Below are positions 41,243 to 50,320 of a stretch of DNA of 64,000 nucleotides, in pieces (within the stretch, counting starts at the first letter, position 1; every line of letters starts with the position of its first letter). The notes under the pieces were generated by a model that was not told the DNA's origin, did no database searches, and was given only the letters and a program-made list of their open reading frames with translations. The position numbers were made by a program, and so were the translations under genes. Source of the stretch: Sphingopyxis sp. YR583 (lineage in GTDB: Bacteria; Pseudomonadota; Alphaproteobacteria; Sphingomonadales; Sphingomonadaceae); NCBI RefSeq assembly GCF_900108295.1, contig NZ_FNWK01000001.1, positions 682,001 through 746,000 on the forward strand. Reading direction: 5' to 3'.

Positions 41243-43111
41243 GTGCTGGCGACCGGTGGATTGCTTGCCATCTTCATCGTCCTTGGGCTCGGCGCCTTTC
41301 CTGTCGGCGCGCTGCGCGGCATGGCGGAGCGCAAGCTCTCGGACGAGTTCGGCGCGCCCTTCACGATCGGAGGGCTCTCGCGCGCGGAATTTTTCACTTT
41401 CTCGCCGGAAATCATCGTCCGCGATGTCCGGATCGGCCAGCCGCGATGGGCGGGAACGGGGGACTTTCTGAGGATCGGCAGCGCCAGCGCAAGGGTGCCG
41501 ATCTTCTCGCTCCTCGCCGGCAGTCCGGACGTCCAAACCTTGCGCATTGCCGACCTCGACGCAGCGCTCGTGCGCGACGCGCAAGGCAGGAGCAACTGGG
41601 CCGGGCGAACCGAGAGGACGCCCCCGGCAGCGGATCGTCCGTTCCGGCTCGAGCGGCTTCTGGTCGAGCGAGGGCGCTTCTCACTCCGTGACGCAAAACG
41701 CCGCCTCGAGCTCAGGGGCACGCTTGCGGCCGGCCCCTCCTCCGGCCTGAAAATCGAAGCGAGCGGCACCTTCGACGGCGCACCCGCGCGGCTCACCGCC
41801 AGCGGCAGCCCCCTCGCGGCAAGCGACGCAAGTGCCGCCTGGCCCTTCACGGCCCGGCTCGCAGCAGGTGCTTTCGACCTCGACGCGCGCGGCACGATGG
41901 CCGACGCGCTCAATACGCAGTCGATGAAGCTCAAGATGCGGGCCCGCGGGAGAAACCTCAAGCAGCTCGACTATATCATCGAGGCCGGACTCTTCGGGAC
42001 CCAGGACATCGATCTTTCCGGCGACGTGCGCCGCGACGGCAGCGACTGGCATGTCGACCGGCTCGACGGCACGATCGGTCGCTCGCGGCTCCACACGAAA
42101 GCGACGGTTCTGAAACGCGGCGGCCGCACGAAGATCGACGCGACCGTCGAGGCACCGCAGTTCGATTTCGACGATCTGGCCGATGACGCCGGCCTCGCTC
42201 TCGCGCGTGCCAAGGAAGCGCGGATCGGCAAGCGAGTCATTCCCGATACCCGGATCAATCTCTCCAGGATGGGACCGACCGACGGGACCATCCGCTTCTC
42301 GGCGGCGAGGCTTCTCATCAAGGGCGGATCGGCCTTCCGAAGTCTCAAGGGCGATCTCGTCCTCGATCGCCGCCTGCTCAGGGTGGAGAATATGGTCGCG
42401 GGTCTGGATGCCGGCCGGCTGACCGGCCGGGTCGAGATCGACTCTCGCGGCAATACGCCCATTCTCGCGGCAGATCTGCGGCTCACGGGAAGCTCGCTCG
42501 CCACCATGATCGGCCAGCCGGACATGATCCGCGGGCCGCTGCAGGGCGTGGTCCGGATTAGCGGCCAAGGCGATACGGTCCGCGAAGCCTTTGCATCGGG
42601 AAGCGGCAAGATCGCCTTCGCCGCGAGCAGCGGCGCCGTAAACCGGGCGGCGGCCTTCATATTGGGCCAGGATCTTGGCGGCGCGATCGGTCAGAAGCTT
42701 GGCGACGAGGATGCCATGACGCCGCTGCGCTGTGCGATCCTCGTGTTCACGGTGAAAGGCGGCGTGCTCACGCCCGCGCCGCTCACGATTGATACCGAGG
42801 TCTCGCGCGGGACCGGCCGCGGACGGATCGATCTCGACGGCGAGACGATCGCCCTCACCTTGGCCGGAGCGGCAAGGGAAAAGGCCGCGCTCAAACTCGT
42901 CGATCCGATCCGGGTCACGGGCACCTTGTCGAGTCCCGCGATCGCGCTGGAGCCGCCAGGGACATCGAAAAAGCAATCGGGCGGGGTGTTCGGCATGGTC
43001 ACGCGCTCGATCGGAAGCGCGCTTGGCCTTCGCAAGGATCGGAAGTCTGCGGCCCCTCCCCCTGCAGCCGCTGCGAATTGTCCAGCCCTCGTGGAAGCCG
43101 CGCTCCGTTAG
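41243..43111 (+). CDS. AsmA family envelope protein
   Basis: This protein of about 622 aa has an N-terminal transmembrane helix (residues 1-20) and a long periplasmic beta-rich body. FTIGGLSRAEFFTFSPEIIV and VRDVRIGQPRWAGTGDFLRI match the AsmA N-terminal region. GRVEIDSRGNTPILAADLRL and the C-terminal part from about residue 430 match the AsmA-like repeat groove. Such proteins are linked to outer-membrane lipid traffic. The GTG at 41243 is the first usable start, with a weak ribosome site; a slightly longer basic N-terminus is possible. Confidence 0.85.
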   Translation: MLATGGLLAIFIVLGLGAFPVGALRGMAERKLSDEFGAPFTIGGLSRAEFFTFSPEIIVRDVRIGQPRWAGTGDFLRIGSASARVPIFSLLAGSPDVQTLRIADLDAALVRDAQGRSNWAGRTERTPPAADRPFRLERLLVERGRFSLRDAKRRLELRGTLAAGPSSGLKIEASGTFDGAPARLTASGSPLAASDASAAWPFTARLAAGAFDLDARGTMADALNTQSMKLKMRARGRNLKQLDYIIEAGLFGTQDIDLSGDVRRDGSDWHVDRLDGTIGRSRLHTKATVLKRGGRTKIDATVEAPQFDFDDLADDAGLALARAKEARIGKRVIPDTRINLSRMGPTDGTIRFSAARLLIKGGSAFRSLKGDLVLDRRLLRVENMVAGLDAGRLTGRVEIDSRGNTPILAADLRLTGSSLATMIGQPDMIRGPLQGVVRISGQGDTVREAFASGSGKIAFAASSGAVNRAAAFILGQDLGGAIGQKLGDEDAMTPLRCAILVFTVKGGVLTPAPLTIDTEVSRGTGRGRIDLDGETIALTLAGAAREKAALKLVDPIRVTGTLSSPAIALEPPGTSKKQSGGVFGMVTRSIGSALGLRKDRKSAAPPPAAAANCPALVEAALR

Positions 43112-43587
43112 CGGCGGCAGGCCACTGACTTCAGCAAACTACAGGGAATCCCGGTTACAATCCCCGTTAGGAGAAATTGCTAAAGTCCTAGCGTGGCCGG
43201 TTGCAGTCAGGCTGCATGTAGATCAATCGCTCTTCTGGCGTCCTGTGTCACTCCATGCGTATCGCCGCGCGGCTGTCTGACGCCACGTCTCGGTCGGATC
43301 GCCGCCGGCGAACGCAACTCCAGCACGTCCGATTTCGGCCCCGACAAGGCTTTTAAAGATATCCCGACGAAATTTCCGATTGCCTCGCCCAAGACGCTGT
43401 TCCCCGCATTTTTCGGTTCTGTGACAGGTTGCAGCTGGATATCAGTGACCAGTCTTGAAACCGGAAAAGAGGCTTCCTAATTTTTTGCCGGACGCCGGAT
43501 TTTCCGGGCCTGCAGGACATGGAGGGCGCCGGCTCTATGTACCGGCGCATCTCATGCCCGAATTGCTTCAATCAGGAGGATTTGGAA
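43112..43587. other. Intergenic region upstream of Hsp20
   Basis: No gene is seen. The first 340 bp hold no recognised signal; the last 135 bp hold an RpoH-like promoter and a structured leader. Confidence 0.5.
43454..43481 (+). promoter_or_regulatory. RpoH (heat-shock) type promoter
   Basis: CTTGAA (43454-43459) and CCTAAT (43476-43481) are 16 bp apart, close to the alphaproteobacterial RpoH pattern. The predicted start site gives a leader of about 100 nt before the Hsp20 ATG. Confidence 0.55.
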
Positions 43588-43590
43588 ATG
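43520..43590 (+). promoter_or_regulatory. ROSE-like RNA thermometer in the Hsp20 leader
   Basis: GCGCCGG (43526-43532) pairs with CCGGCGC (43542-43548). Nearer the start, TTGCT (43563-43567) can pair with the AGGA of the ribosome site AGGAGG (43574-43579), which is the conserved final hairpin of ROSE elements that block translation at low temperature. Confidence 0.6.
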
Positions 43591-44067
43591 AGAACCGATT
43601 TTGACTTTACCCCTTACCGCCGCTCGACGGTGGGCTTCGATCATCTTTTCGACCTGCTCGAAAAAGGGCAGCGTAGCGAGACGTCCGACGGCTATCCCGC
43701 CTTCGACATCGTGCGCGAGGCCGATGACCGCTTTCGCATCACGCTCGCGGTCCCGGGCTTCAAGCCCGACGAGATCGAGATCGTCGCGCAGCGGAACCAG
43801 CTCACTGTTACGGGCAGGCCCGCCGAAGAGGATGCGAAGCGCACCTACCTCCACCGCGGTATCGCGCGACGCGCGTTCGAGCGTCGCTTCCAGCTCGCCG
43901 ACTATATCGAGGTCGGCAGCGCGAGCTTCGCCGACGGCCTGCTCACCATCGAGCTCAACCGGGTCATTCCCGAGGCGATGAAACCGCGCAAGATCGAGAT
44001 CGGCGGCAGCAACACCGAACCGCGGCGGATCGGGACCTCCAACGAGAAGGATCTCGCGACCTCATAA
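43588..44067 (+). CDS. Hsp20 / alpha-crystallin family small heat-shock protein (IbpA-like)
   Basis: This 159-aa ATP-independent holdase starts MRTDFDFTPYRRSTVGFDHL; the alpha-crystallin domain runs about 35-135 with YPAFDIVREADDRFRITLAV, PGFKPDEIEIVAQRNQL and FADGLLTIEL. The C-terminal partner motif is the IPEAMKPRKIEI region. It should bind unfolding proteins in the cytoplasm. The ATG follows AGGAGGATTTGGAA. Both an RpoH-like promoter and a ROSE-like leader precede it. Confidence 0.93.
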   Translation: MRTDFDFTPYRRSTVGFDHLFDLLEKGQRSETSDGYPAFDIVREADDRFRITLAVPGFKPDEIEIVAQRNQLTVTGRPAEEDAKRTYLHRGIARRAFERRFQLADYIEVGSASFADGLLTIELNRVIPEAMKPRKIEIGGSNTEPRRIGTSNEKDLATS

Positions 44068-44164
44068 CCGTTGGCGGGGCCGCTACCATCTGGTGCGGCC
44101 CCGCCTTTCCAATTGCCAAGAGCTACGGCAGCCGCGCCGAGCGGATGACGCCGTTCCAGATGAG

Positions 44165-44392
44165 CTATGGCGCTTGCCCCTCACCGCCATCCAGCGACCG
44201 CAGCGCCGCAAGTACGTCGTCGACGGGCACAGCGCGCCGGGCACCGGGCGGTTTACGAAGGGCGGGCTTGTTGCGAACCGCTGCGCGATCCGATGCCCAT
44301 GATGCAAGAAGCGCGCGCTTGACCTCGGGCTCGAGGCTCGGGTGGCGCGCCACCTCGAAGGGGTGAAGAAAACGGGAAAATGGCTCGGACAT
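44165..44392 (-). CDS. Small conserved hypothetical protein
   Basis: This 75-aa protein starts MSEPFSRFLHPFEVARHPSL and continues EPEVKRALLASWASDRAAVR and PVDDVLAALRSLD. The FxHPxEVxxxxxL...KRxxLASWASD pattern is widespread in alphaproteobacteria without a known function. The ribosome site AAGGAGGCAAAAGC is excellent. Confidence 0.78.
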   Translation of the reverse strand: MSEPFSRFLHPFEVARHPSLEPEVKRALLASWASDRAAVRNKPALRKPPGARRAVPVDDVLAALRSLDGGEGQAP

Positions 44393-44664
44393 GCTTTTGC
44401 CTCCTTCCTTCTGTCCATTCCTTTCTCGTCGCGCGGCCAGACGCCGCGACCATAAATTTTGGGACCGAAGGGGATCGAGTCAAGAGGGTCAGAAGACTGA
44501 CGACAGCCTCTCAGTGTCGACCTTGCCGCACCTCGGCTTACGCCATGGGCAGATTGCCAGACTATCACAGCAACGCTTCATCGCTCCGACAGGTGTTCGG
44601 CTGGCGATGCGCCCTGATCGCGTATAGGGAACGTCGGTCTATCATTTCCTGTCATAGGTATCGG

Positions 44665-45591
44665 ATGCCAACAACCATCGGCAGGCGCGTGCTGCTGCTT
44701 CATAATGCCAAGGCGAGACAGGGCGAGGATGCGTTGCAGCCGGTTCGCACGCGCTTCGAGGCTGCTGGGCTGAAGGTCATCGTCGAGCCGTTCGAGAATC
44801 TGCCCGAGATTGCGCGCGATATCACGCGCCTTCATCAGACCGCCGACATGGTCGTCGTCTGCGGCGGGGATGGATCAATCTCGTCGTCAGCCCCCGCGGT
44901 GATCGAGAGCGGACTGCCGCTCGGCATCATTCCCGCCGGCACCGCGAACGACCTAGCGCGGACGCTATCGATCCCGATCGACTTCGCGGCCGCGGCCGAC
45001 GTCATCGTCGCCGGTCATACGCGGCGGATCGATGCCGGCTTGGTGAACGGCCACGCTTTCTTCAACGTGGCGAGCATCGGTCTCAGCAGCGAACTCGCCC
45101 AGAAGCTCGATCCCGCCATCAAGAAAAGGTTCGGGCGACTCGGCTATGCTGTCGCCGCGCTCCGGATCCTTGCGGGCGCCCGGCGCTTTCGCGCCCGGAT
45201 CATCGAGAAGGGACAAGCTGCGCGCGTCAAGACCTACCAGATCGCGATCGGAAACGGGCGGCTATATGGCGGCGGCAACGTCGTCGAGGAAACCGCGGCG
45301 ATCGACGATGGCACGCTCGATCTCTACAGCCTCGAGATGACGAACCTCTGGAAACTGGCGCTGATGGTCCGCGCCTTCCGCTCGGGCACTCACGGAGCCT
45401 GGAAGGAAGTGCGGACCGCGCGCTGCACCGAGTTCGAGATCGAGACGCGGCGACCAATGCCGATCAACACGGACGGCGAGATCGTGACCGCGACCCCCGC
45501 ACGGTTCCAGGTCCTGCCTGAAGCAGTCGAGGTGTTCGTGCCGTCAGAAGCAGGTCCCGGCAGCCACGCCCTTCGCTTCTATCACCGCTGA
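44665..45591 (+). CDS. Diacylglycerol/sphingosine kinase family lipid kinase (YegS-like)
   Basis: This 308-aa cytoplasmic lipid kinase has RRVLLLHNAKARQGEDALQP for the opening strand, the nucleotide loop VVVCGGDGSISSSAPAVIES (GGDGS near residue 68), and LGIIPAGTANDLARTLSIP, which holds the GTxNDxA substrate motif. A C-terminal beta-sandwich follows. It may phosphorylate diacylglycerol or a sphingoid base; sphingomonads make sphingolipids, but the substrate cannot be told from sequence. I started at the ATG in front of PTTIGRRVL; the frame is open far upstream without family sequence. Confidence 0.87.
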   Translation: MPTTIGRRVLLLHNAKARQGEDALQPVRTRFEAAGLKVIVEPFENLPEIARDITRLHQTADMVVVCGGDGSISSSAPAVIESGLPLGIIPAGTANDLARTLSIPIDFAAAADVIVAGHTRRIDAGLVNGHAFFNVASIGLSSELAQKLDPAIKKRFGRLGYAVAALRILAGARRFRARIIEKGQAARVKTYQIAIGNGRLYGGGNVVEETAAIDDGTLDLYSLEMTNLWKLALMVRAFRSGTHGAWKEVRTARCTEFEIETRRPMPINTDGEIVTATPARFQVLPEAVEVFVPSEAGPGSHALRFYHR

Positions 45592-45751
45592 GACAACAGC
45601 GCGCCGAGGCTAGCGCCGCCCTGCGAACGCGGCCCCAGCTCGATATGCCCTAACGGTCATATTGGCAGCTATCGCTCTGGATCGCATGACATCTTCGCTC
45701 TCGCCATCATTCTTCCCCCCACCGTTGGCGAGAAATTGGAAGGAATGTTCG

Positions 45752-46300
45752 ATGAAGCTTTCCCTGATCATGCTCCCGCTTGCCGCCACGGCGCTTGTCG
45801 CTACAGGCTCCGCGTCTGCAAAGAATCCGACGGTCGGCGGCGCGGCTATGTACGAGACCAAGAATATCGTCGAGAATGCCGCCGCTTCGCCGGATCACAC
45901 GACGCTTGTCGCGGCGGTCAAGGCCGCCGGCCTTGTCGATACGCTCGCGTCGGCGGGACCGTTCACGGTGTTCGCGCCGACCAATGCCGCCTTTTCGAAG
46001 CTGCCTGCGGGTACAGTGGACACGCTCCTCAAGCCTGAGAACAAGACGGCGCTGACCGCGGTCCTGACCTATCATGTCGTACCGGGCCGGCTGACCGCGA
46101 CAGACCTTGCCGCACAGGCCAGGGCTGGTGGCGGCAAGGCGGTACTGACCACGGTACAGGGCACAAAGCTGACGGCCTGGGAAAAGGACGGCGCCTGGTA
46201 TGTCAGCGACACGAAAGGCAACAAGGCGAAGATCGGGCCCGCCGACGTGATGCAATCTAACGGCGTTATCCATGTGATCGACACGGTGCTGATGCCCTGA
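45752..46300 (+). CDS. Secreted fasciclin (FAS1) domain protein
   Basis: This 182-aa exported protein has a signal peptide (residues 1-23, ending GSASA). One FAS1 domain (about 45-180) shows TLVAAVKAAGLVDTLASAGP, FTVFAPTNAAFSKLPAGTVD (H1 box), YHVVPGRLTA and the final NGVIHVIDTVLMP (H2 box). FAS1 proteins act in cell adhesion and envelope stress. AAGGAATGTTCG precedes the ATG. Confidence 0.92.
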   Translation: MKLSLIMLPLAATALVATGSASAKNPTVGGAAMYETKNIVENAAASPDHTTLVAAVKAAGLVDTLASAGPFTVFAPTNAAFSKLPAGTVDTLLKPENKTALTAVLTYHVVPGRLTATDLAAQARAGGGKAVLTTVQGTKLTAWEKDGAWYVSDTKGNKAKIGPADVMQSNGVIHVIDTVLMP

Positions 46301-46312
46301 TGGCAAGATAAT

Positions 46313-46340
46313 CGGGCTCGCCGCGATTAAGGCGAGCCCG
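46313..46340. terminator. Convergent hairpin terminator
   Basis: CGGGCTCGCC pairs exactly with GGCGAGCCCG around an 8-nt loop, between the fasciclin gene and the convergent LOV-HTH gene. Confidence 0.65.
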
Positions 46341-46416
46341 CATCTCTGTCAGACCCGCGTGGCGACCGACATACCTCAGATCATCGCTGCAGGCTGCCTG
46401 CTCGTAGAACCCGACA

Positions 46417-47004
46417 TCAGAACCCTGCCTCTACCGCTAGCCGGATCGCGTCGGCGTTGGTCTCGACGCCAAGCGCGCGGAGCAAGGCCGCACGGTGCAT
46501 CTTGACCGTCCGCTCCGAGAGGCCGAGCTCGAACCCCATCTGCTTGTTGAGCTGCCCCGCCGCCATCAACAGCAGGACCTCGCGCTGACGAGGCGAGAGA
46601 CGCTCGATCCTTCGCCGCGCCTCCCCCTGGCGATCGACAAGCGCCGAAGGCGCGTCACCGACCTCCATCTGCGAGCCGAGAAAATATTCGAGCGAACCGT
46701 CCGTCCCGAAGATCGGTGCAACGAGCACCGCGTTGCGAAAAGGGCTTCCGTCCTTCCTGTAGTTCAGTATCTCGACGAGCGCCGGACGGCGGTCGCGTAT
46801 GGCGTCACGAAGCTCCCCCGTCAGTTCTTCCTCGGTGCCGGGTCCGGCGAGGAAGCGGCAGTTGCGGCCGATCACTTCGGACGCTTCATAGCCTGTAAGC
46901 GCGACAAAGGCGTCGTTGCATTCGACAATTGGATTGTCGGGGAGCCGCGGATTGCTGATCACCGCCGCGATCGGACTCGTGGCGATCATCGCGCCTAAGG
47001 ACAT
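46417..47004 (-). CDS. LOV-HTH blue-light transcription factor (EL222-like)
   Basis: This 195-aa flavin photoreceptor has a LOV core at about residues 8-115 with GYEASEVIGRNCRFLAGPGT, where Cys49 in GRNCRFL is the adduct-forming residue, and NYRKDGSPFRN. A J-alpha-like linker leads to a LuxR-type HTH (about 132-190, LSPRQREVLLLMAAGQLNKQ then GLSERTVKMHRAALLRALGV). The architecture is that of EL222 of Erythrobacter litoralis, a light-activated DNA-binding protein. The ATG at 47004 follows GGAAGAGGTCGC. It is divergent from an FAD oxidoreductase and CrtI, which are plausible light-controlled targets. Confidence 0.9.
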   Translation of the reverse strand: MSLGAMIATSPIAAVISNPRLPDNPIVECNDAFVALTGYEASEVIGRNCRFLAGPGTEEELTGELRDAIRDRRPALVEILNYRKDGSPFRNAVLVAPIFGTDGSLEYFLGSQMEVGDAPSALVDRQGEARRRIERLSPRQREVLLLMAAGQLNKQMGFELGLSERTVKMHRAALLRALGVETNADAIRLAVEAGF

Positions 47005-47195
47005 GCGACCTCTTCCTCTCTCGTTTCTTGCCAACCTGCCCGAACGGACATGTTGCGGCAAGGCCGGACGGGCGGGCAAGCAAGCGTCATGCTTCGCAAA
47101 CTGCACTCTTCTTTCGCTTTCCGTTTCGTAACCCGCGCCGGCGTGCGACGCGGGCAACACACGGTGCCCTGCAAAACGCGCGAAGGCAGCGATTG

Positions 47196-48164
47196 ATGCG
47201 CGTCGCGATCATCGGTGCCGGGATTTCCGGCCTCGCCTGTGCCGACGCCTTGCGCGCCGCCGGTCATATGCCCTCCCTGTTCGAGAAGGCGCGGGGTATC
47301 GGCGGCCGGATGTCGACGCGGCGGTCCGGGAGCGGCGGGCCCGCGATCAGTTTCGATCATGGCGCCACCCATTTCACCGCCCGTTCGGGCCCGTTCAAGG
47401 CGCTGGTCAACGACTGGCAGGCGCGCGGCCTCGCAGCGCCCTGGCCAGCCGCGGGACTCGACGCCTGGGTCGGCACCCCGACAATGAACGCGCCGCTCAA
47501 GCATATGGCGCGCGCGCACGACATATGTCTCGGGGCCCAGATCACCGCGATCACCCGGCAGGGAATGGGGTGGGCATGCCATAGCGAGCGAAAGCGGTTC
47601 GACGGCTTCGACGCCGTCGTTCTCGCCATCCCGGCCGAACAGGCCGCGCCGCTCCTGTCGCTCCATGATTTCGAGATGGCGCGCGCGGCGATGGGCGTTC
47701 CCTCGCGCCCGGTCTGGAGCGCGATGTTCGTGTTCCCCGAACGCATTGCTTCCCTGCCCGATTTCCTGCGCGGACCGGCGCCGCTGGTCTATGCCGTCCG
47801 CAACAACGCGCGACCGGGTCGCAGCGATGCCGAGCACTGGATCGTCCAGGCGGACTGGAGCTGGAGCGAGGCGCACCTCGCCGCGGATGCGGCCACTGCG
47901 GCGTCCGCAATTCTTGCCATTCTGGAAACCGCCGCGGGCGAGGCGCTGCCCGCCCCCCTCCTGTCCGACGCGCAGCGCTGGCGCTTCGCACAGCCTTCGG
48001 GGAGCGATCTCGGACATCTCTGGAACGCGTCCATCGGGCTCGGGGCCTGCGGCGACTGGCTTTCGCACGGCTTTGTCGAATATGCTTGGCAAAGCGGACA
48101 TGCGCTTGGCGAGGTGATCGCCGTGGCGGACAGAGCCCGACCGGCCGCCCGGGCGCACTCCTGA
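47196..48164 (+). CDS. Renalase-like FAD-dependent amine oxidoreductase
   Basis: This 322-aa flavoprotein starts MRVAIIGAGISGLACADALR, a Rossmann GxGxxG motif, then FEKARGIGGRMSTRRSG and FDHGATHFTARSGPF, the signature of the renalase-type NAD(P)/FAD oxidoreductases, ending with LGACGDWLSHGFVEYAWQSG. Substrates in bacteria include aberrant NAD(P)H isomers. AAGGCAGCGATTG precedes the ATG. It lies 36 bp before crtI on the same strand and is divergent from the LOV-HTH gene. Confidence 0.85.
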   Translation: MRVAIIGAGISGLACADALRAAGHMPSLFEKARGIGGRMSTRRSGSGGPAISFDHGATHFTARSGPFKALVNDWQARGLAAPWPAAGLDAWVGTPTMNAPLKHMARAHDICLGAQITAITRQGMGWACHSERKRFDGFDAVVLAIPAEQAAPLLSLHDFEMARAAMGVPSRPVWSAMFVFPERIASLPDFLRGPAPLVYAVRNNARPGRSDAEHWIVQADWSWSEAHLAADAATAASAILAILETAAGEALPAPLLSDAQRWRFAQPSGSDLGHLWNASIGLGACGDWLSHGFVEYAWQSGHALGEVIAVADRARPAARAHS

Positions 48165-48200
48165 CATCCGCACGTCCCGCCCTCGATCACCCTGGAGCAA

Positions 48201-49712
48201 ATGTTGAAGAAAGTCGTTGTCATCGGCGCCGGAATTGGCGGGTTGGCGCTTGCCATACGCCTCCAGTCTGCGGGCCTGTCCACCACCATCGTCGAGGCGC
48301 GCGACCGTCCGGGCGGCCGCGCCTATGTCTGGGAGCGGGACGGTTTCACCTTCGATGCGGGCCCGACCGTCATCACCGACCCCGATTGCCTCGCAGAACT
48401 CTGGGAACTCAGCGGCCATCGCCTGGCGGACGATGTCGAGTTGCTGCCGGTCCTGCCCTTCTACCGCCTGCAATGGCCCGATGGCACGACCTTCGACTAC
48501 AGCAACGACGAGGACGGCCTTCGGCGCGAGATAGCGGCGCTCAGCCCTGAAGACGTCGCGGGATATCAGCGCTTTCTCGACTATTCTGCGGCGGTCCATG
48601 CCGAAGGCTATGTGAAGCTCGGCGCCGTCGCCTTCCTAGACTTCCGATCGATGCTCAAGGCCGCGCCGGCGCTGGCCCGGCAGCAGGCGTGGAAGTCGGT
48701 CTATGCCAAGGTCAGCGACTTCATCGCGAATGCAAAGCTGCGCGAGGCCTTTTCCTTCCACACGCTGCTCGTCGGCGGCAATCCGATGGCGACCAGCGCG
48801 ATCTACGCGCTCATTCACAAGCTCGAAAAGGACGGGGGCGTCTGGTACGCGCGGGGCGGCACCAACCGCCTTGTCGCCGGCATGGTGAAGCATTTCGAGC
48901 GCATCGGCGGCAGGCTGATTCTCGGTGACGCCATTACCCGCATCCACACGCATGACGACCAGGCGACGGGCGTCAGCCTCGCCAGCGGCCGGAGCATCGA
49001 CGCGGACGCGATCGCCTGCAATTCGGACGTGATGCACAGCTATCGCGACCTGCTCGACCATCGGCGAGGACCCCAGGCCGCGCGCCGCCTCGCGCGCAAG
49101 TCATGGACGCCGAGCCTGTTCGTGCTTCACCTTGGCGTGCGAGGCCACTTCCCCGACCTCCCGCATCACATGATCCTGTTCGGCGAACGCTATCGCGAGC
49201 TGCTGCAGGACATCTACCAGCGCGGCGTCGTCGCCGACGATTTCGCGATCTATCTTCATCATCCAAGCGCAACGGACCCGTCGGTGGCCCCGCCGGGGCA
49301 CAGCACGCTCTACGCCCTCGTGCCCGTGCCCCACCTCGGCCATGCGCCGGTCGACTGGGCGATCGAGAGCGACCGGCTTGCCGCGCGCATCGTCGACAAG
49401 CTCGAGCAGCGCCTGCTTCCGGGTCTCGGGGACCGCATCGTCACCTGCCACCATTATGCGCCCCACGATTTCGCGGCCGATCTCGCCGCGCACCAGGGCA
49501 GTGCGTTCAGCCTTTCGCCGACGCTGACGCAAAGCGCCTGGTTCCGGACGCACAACCGCGACGATGTCATCGACAATCTCTATTTCGTCGGTGCCGGGAC
49601 GCATCCCGGCGCGGGCATCCCCGGGGTCGTCGCCAGCGCCAAGGCGACCGCCGCGCTGATGATCGAAGACGCCGAGGCGCCCGCGGAGCCAAGCCTTCAA
49701 GCCTCAGGCTGA
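48201..49712 (+). CDS. crtI: Phytoene desaturase (carotenoid pathway)
   Basis: This 503-aa membrane-associated FAD enzyme inserts double bases into phytoene to give coloured carotenoids. It starts MLKKVVVIGAGIGGLALAIR, with FAD-binding EARDRPGGRAYVWERDGFTF and DAGPTVITDP, and ends with the bacterial CrtI box LYFVGAGTHPGAGIPGVVAS. The ATG follows GGAGC. No crtB, crtE or crtY is adjacent. The 3' end overlaps the convergent lipocalin gene by 16 bp. Confidence 0.93.
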   Translation: MLKKVVVIGAGIGGLALAIRLQSAGLSTTIVEARDRPGGRAYVWERDGFTFDAGPTVITDPDCLAELWELSGHRLADDVELLPVLPFYRLQWPDGTTFDYSNDEDGLRREIAALSPEDVAGYQRFLDYSAAVHAEGYVKLGAVAFLDFRSMLKAAPALARQQAWKSVYAKVSDFIANAKLREAFSFHTLLVGGNPMATSAIYALIHKLEKDGGVWYARGGTNRLVAGMVKHFERIGGRLILGDAITRIHTHDDQATGVSLASGRSIDADAIACNSDVMHSYRDLLDHRRGPQAARRLARKSWTPSLFVLHLGVRGHFPDLPHHMILFGERYRELLQDIYQRGVVADDFAIYLHHPSATDPSVAPPGHSTLYALVPVPHLGHAPVDWAIESDRLAARIVDKLEQRLLPGLGDRIVTCHHYAPHDFAADLAAHQGSAFSLSPTLTQSAWFRTHNRDDVIDNLYFVGAGTHPGAGIPGVVASAKATAALMIEDAEAPAEPSLQASG

Positions 49713-50251
49713 CGCGTGATACGCACGAGGCTCCAGTCATAGCCGAGGTCCCGCACGCGCGTCTCGAGCATCGCCAGCAGGTCGGGATGAGGCACCGGCG
49801 CGCGCGTCAACGCCCAAAGATAGCGCCCCGAGGGCTCGCCGACGATAGACCAGTCATAATCGTCGCCGCGATCGAGTACCCAATAGTCACCGTAGAAGGG
49901 TCCGAAGAAGGAGACCTTGAGCTTGGCATTCATCGACCGGTCGACGAGCTTGGCGCGTCCGACCGATTTCTTCTGCTTGCCCGCGATGACGCCCTTGCGG
50001 CCGCGATTGACGACGCGCACCGTGCCGTCGCCGTTGAGCGAATAATCGGCGGTCACCGCCTCGAAACCCTTTTCGAACGACGCTTCGTAGCGAAACTGTT
50101 CGTACCAGCGGCCCATGTAGCGATCGAGATCGACCGGCTTCAAAGGCTCGGGAACGGAGCGATTGCCGACCGGCCCCGGGCGCGGGACAAAGCGCGCCGC
50201 GGCGATCAGCGACGCACCGACAACCCCGGCGGCCACGAGAGATTTCTTCAT
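49697..50251 (-). CDS. Bacterial lipocalin (Blc-like)
   Basis: This 184-aa exported protein has an N-terminal hydrophobic segment (residues 5-20) without a lipobox, then the lipocalin GxW motif in VDLDRYMGRWYEQFRYEASF. Strands NGDGTVRVVNRGRKG, LKVSFFGPFYGDYWVLDRG and the late SGRYLWALTRAP complete the barrel, with a C-terminal helix ending WSLVRITRQ. It should bind small hydrophobic molecules in the periplasm. It is convergent with and overlaps crtI. Confidence 0.9.
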   Translation of the reverse strand: MKKSLVAAGVVGASLIAAARFVPRPGPVGNRSVPEPLKPVDLDRYMGRWYEQFRYEASFEKGFEAVTADYSLNGDGTVRVVNRGRKGVIAGKQKKSVGRAKLVDRSMNAKLKVSFFGPFYGDYWVLDRGDDYDWSIVGEPSGRYLWALTRAPVPHPDLLAMLETRVRDLGYDWSLVRITRQPEA

Positions 50252-50320
50252 CTTGCATCCTTCGTCTGAACGGCCCGCGGGCCTTCCGCGTGCAACGCCC
50301 CGCGCGGCGCTACGATCCCG

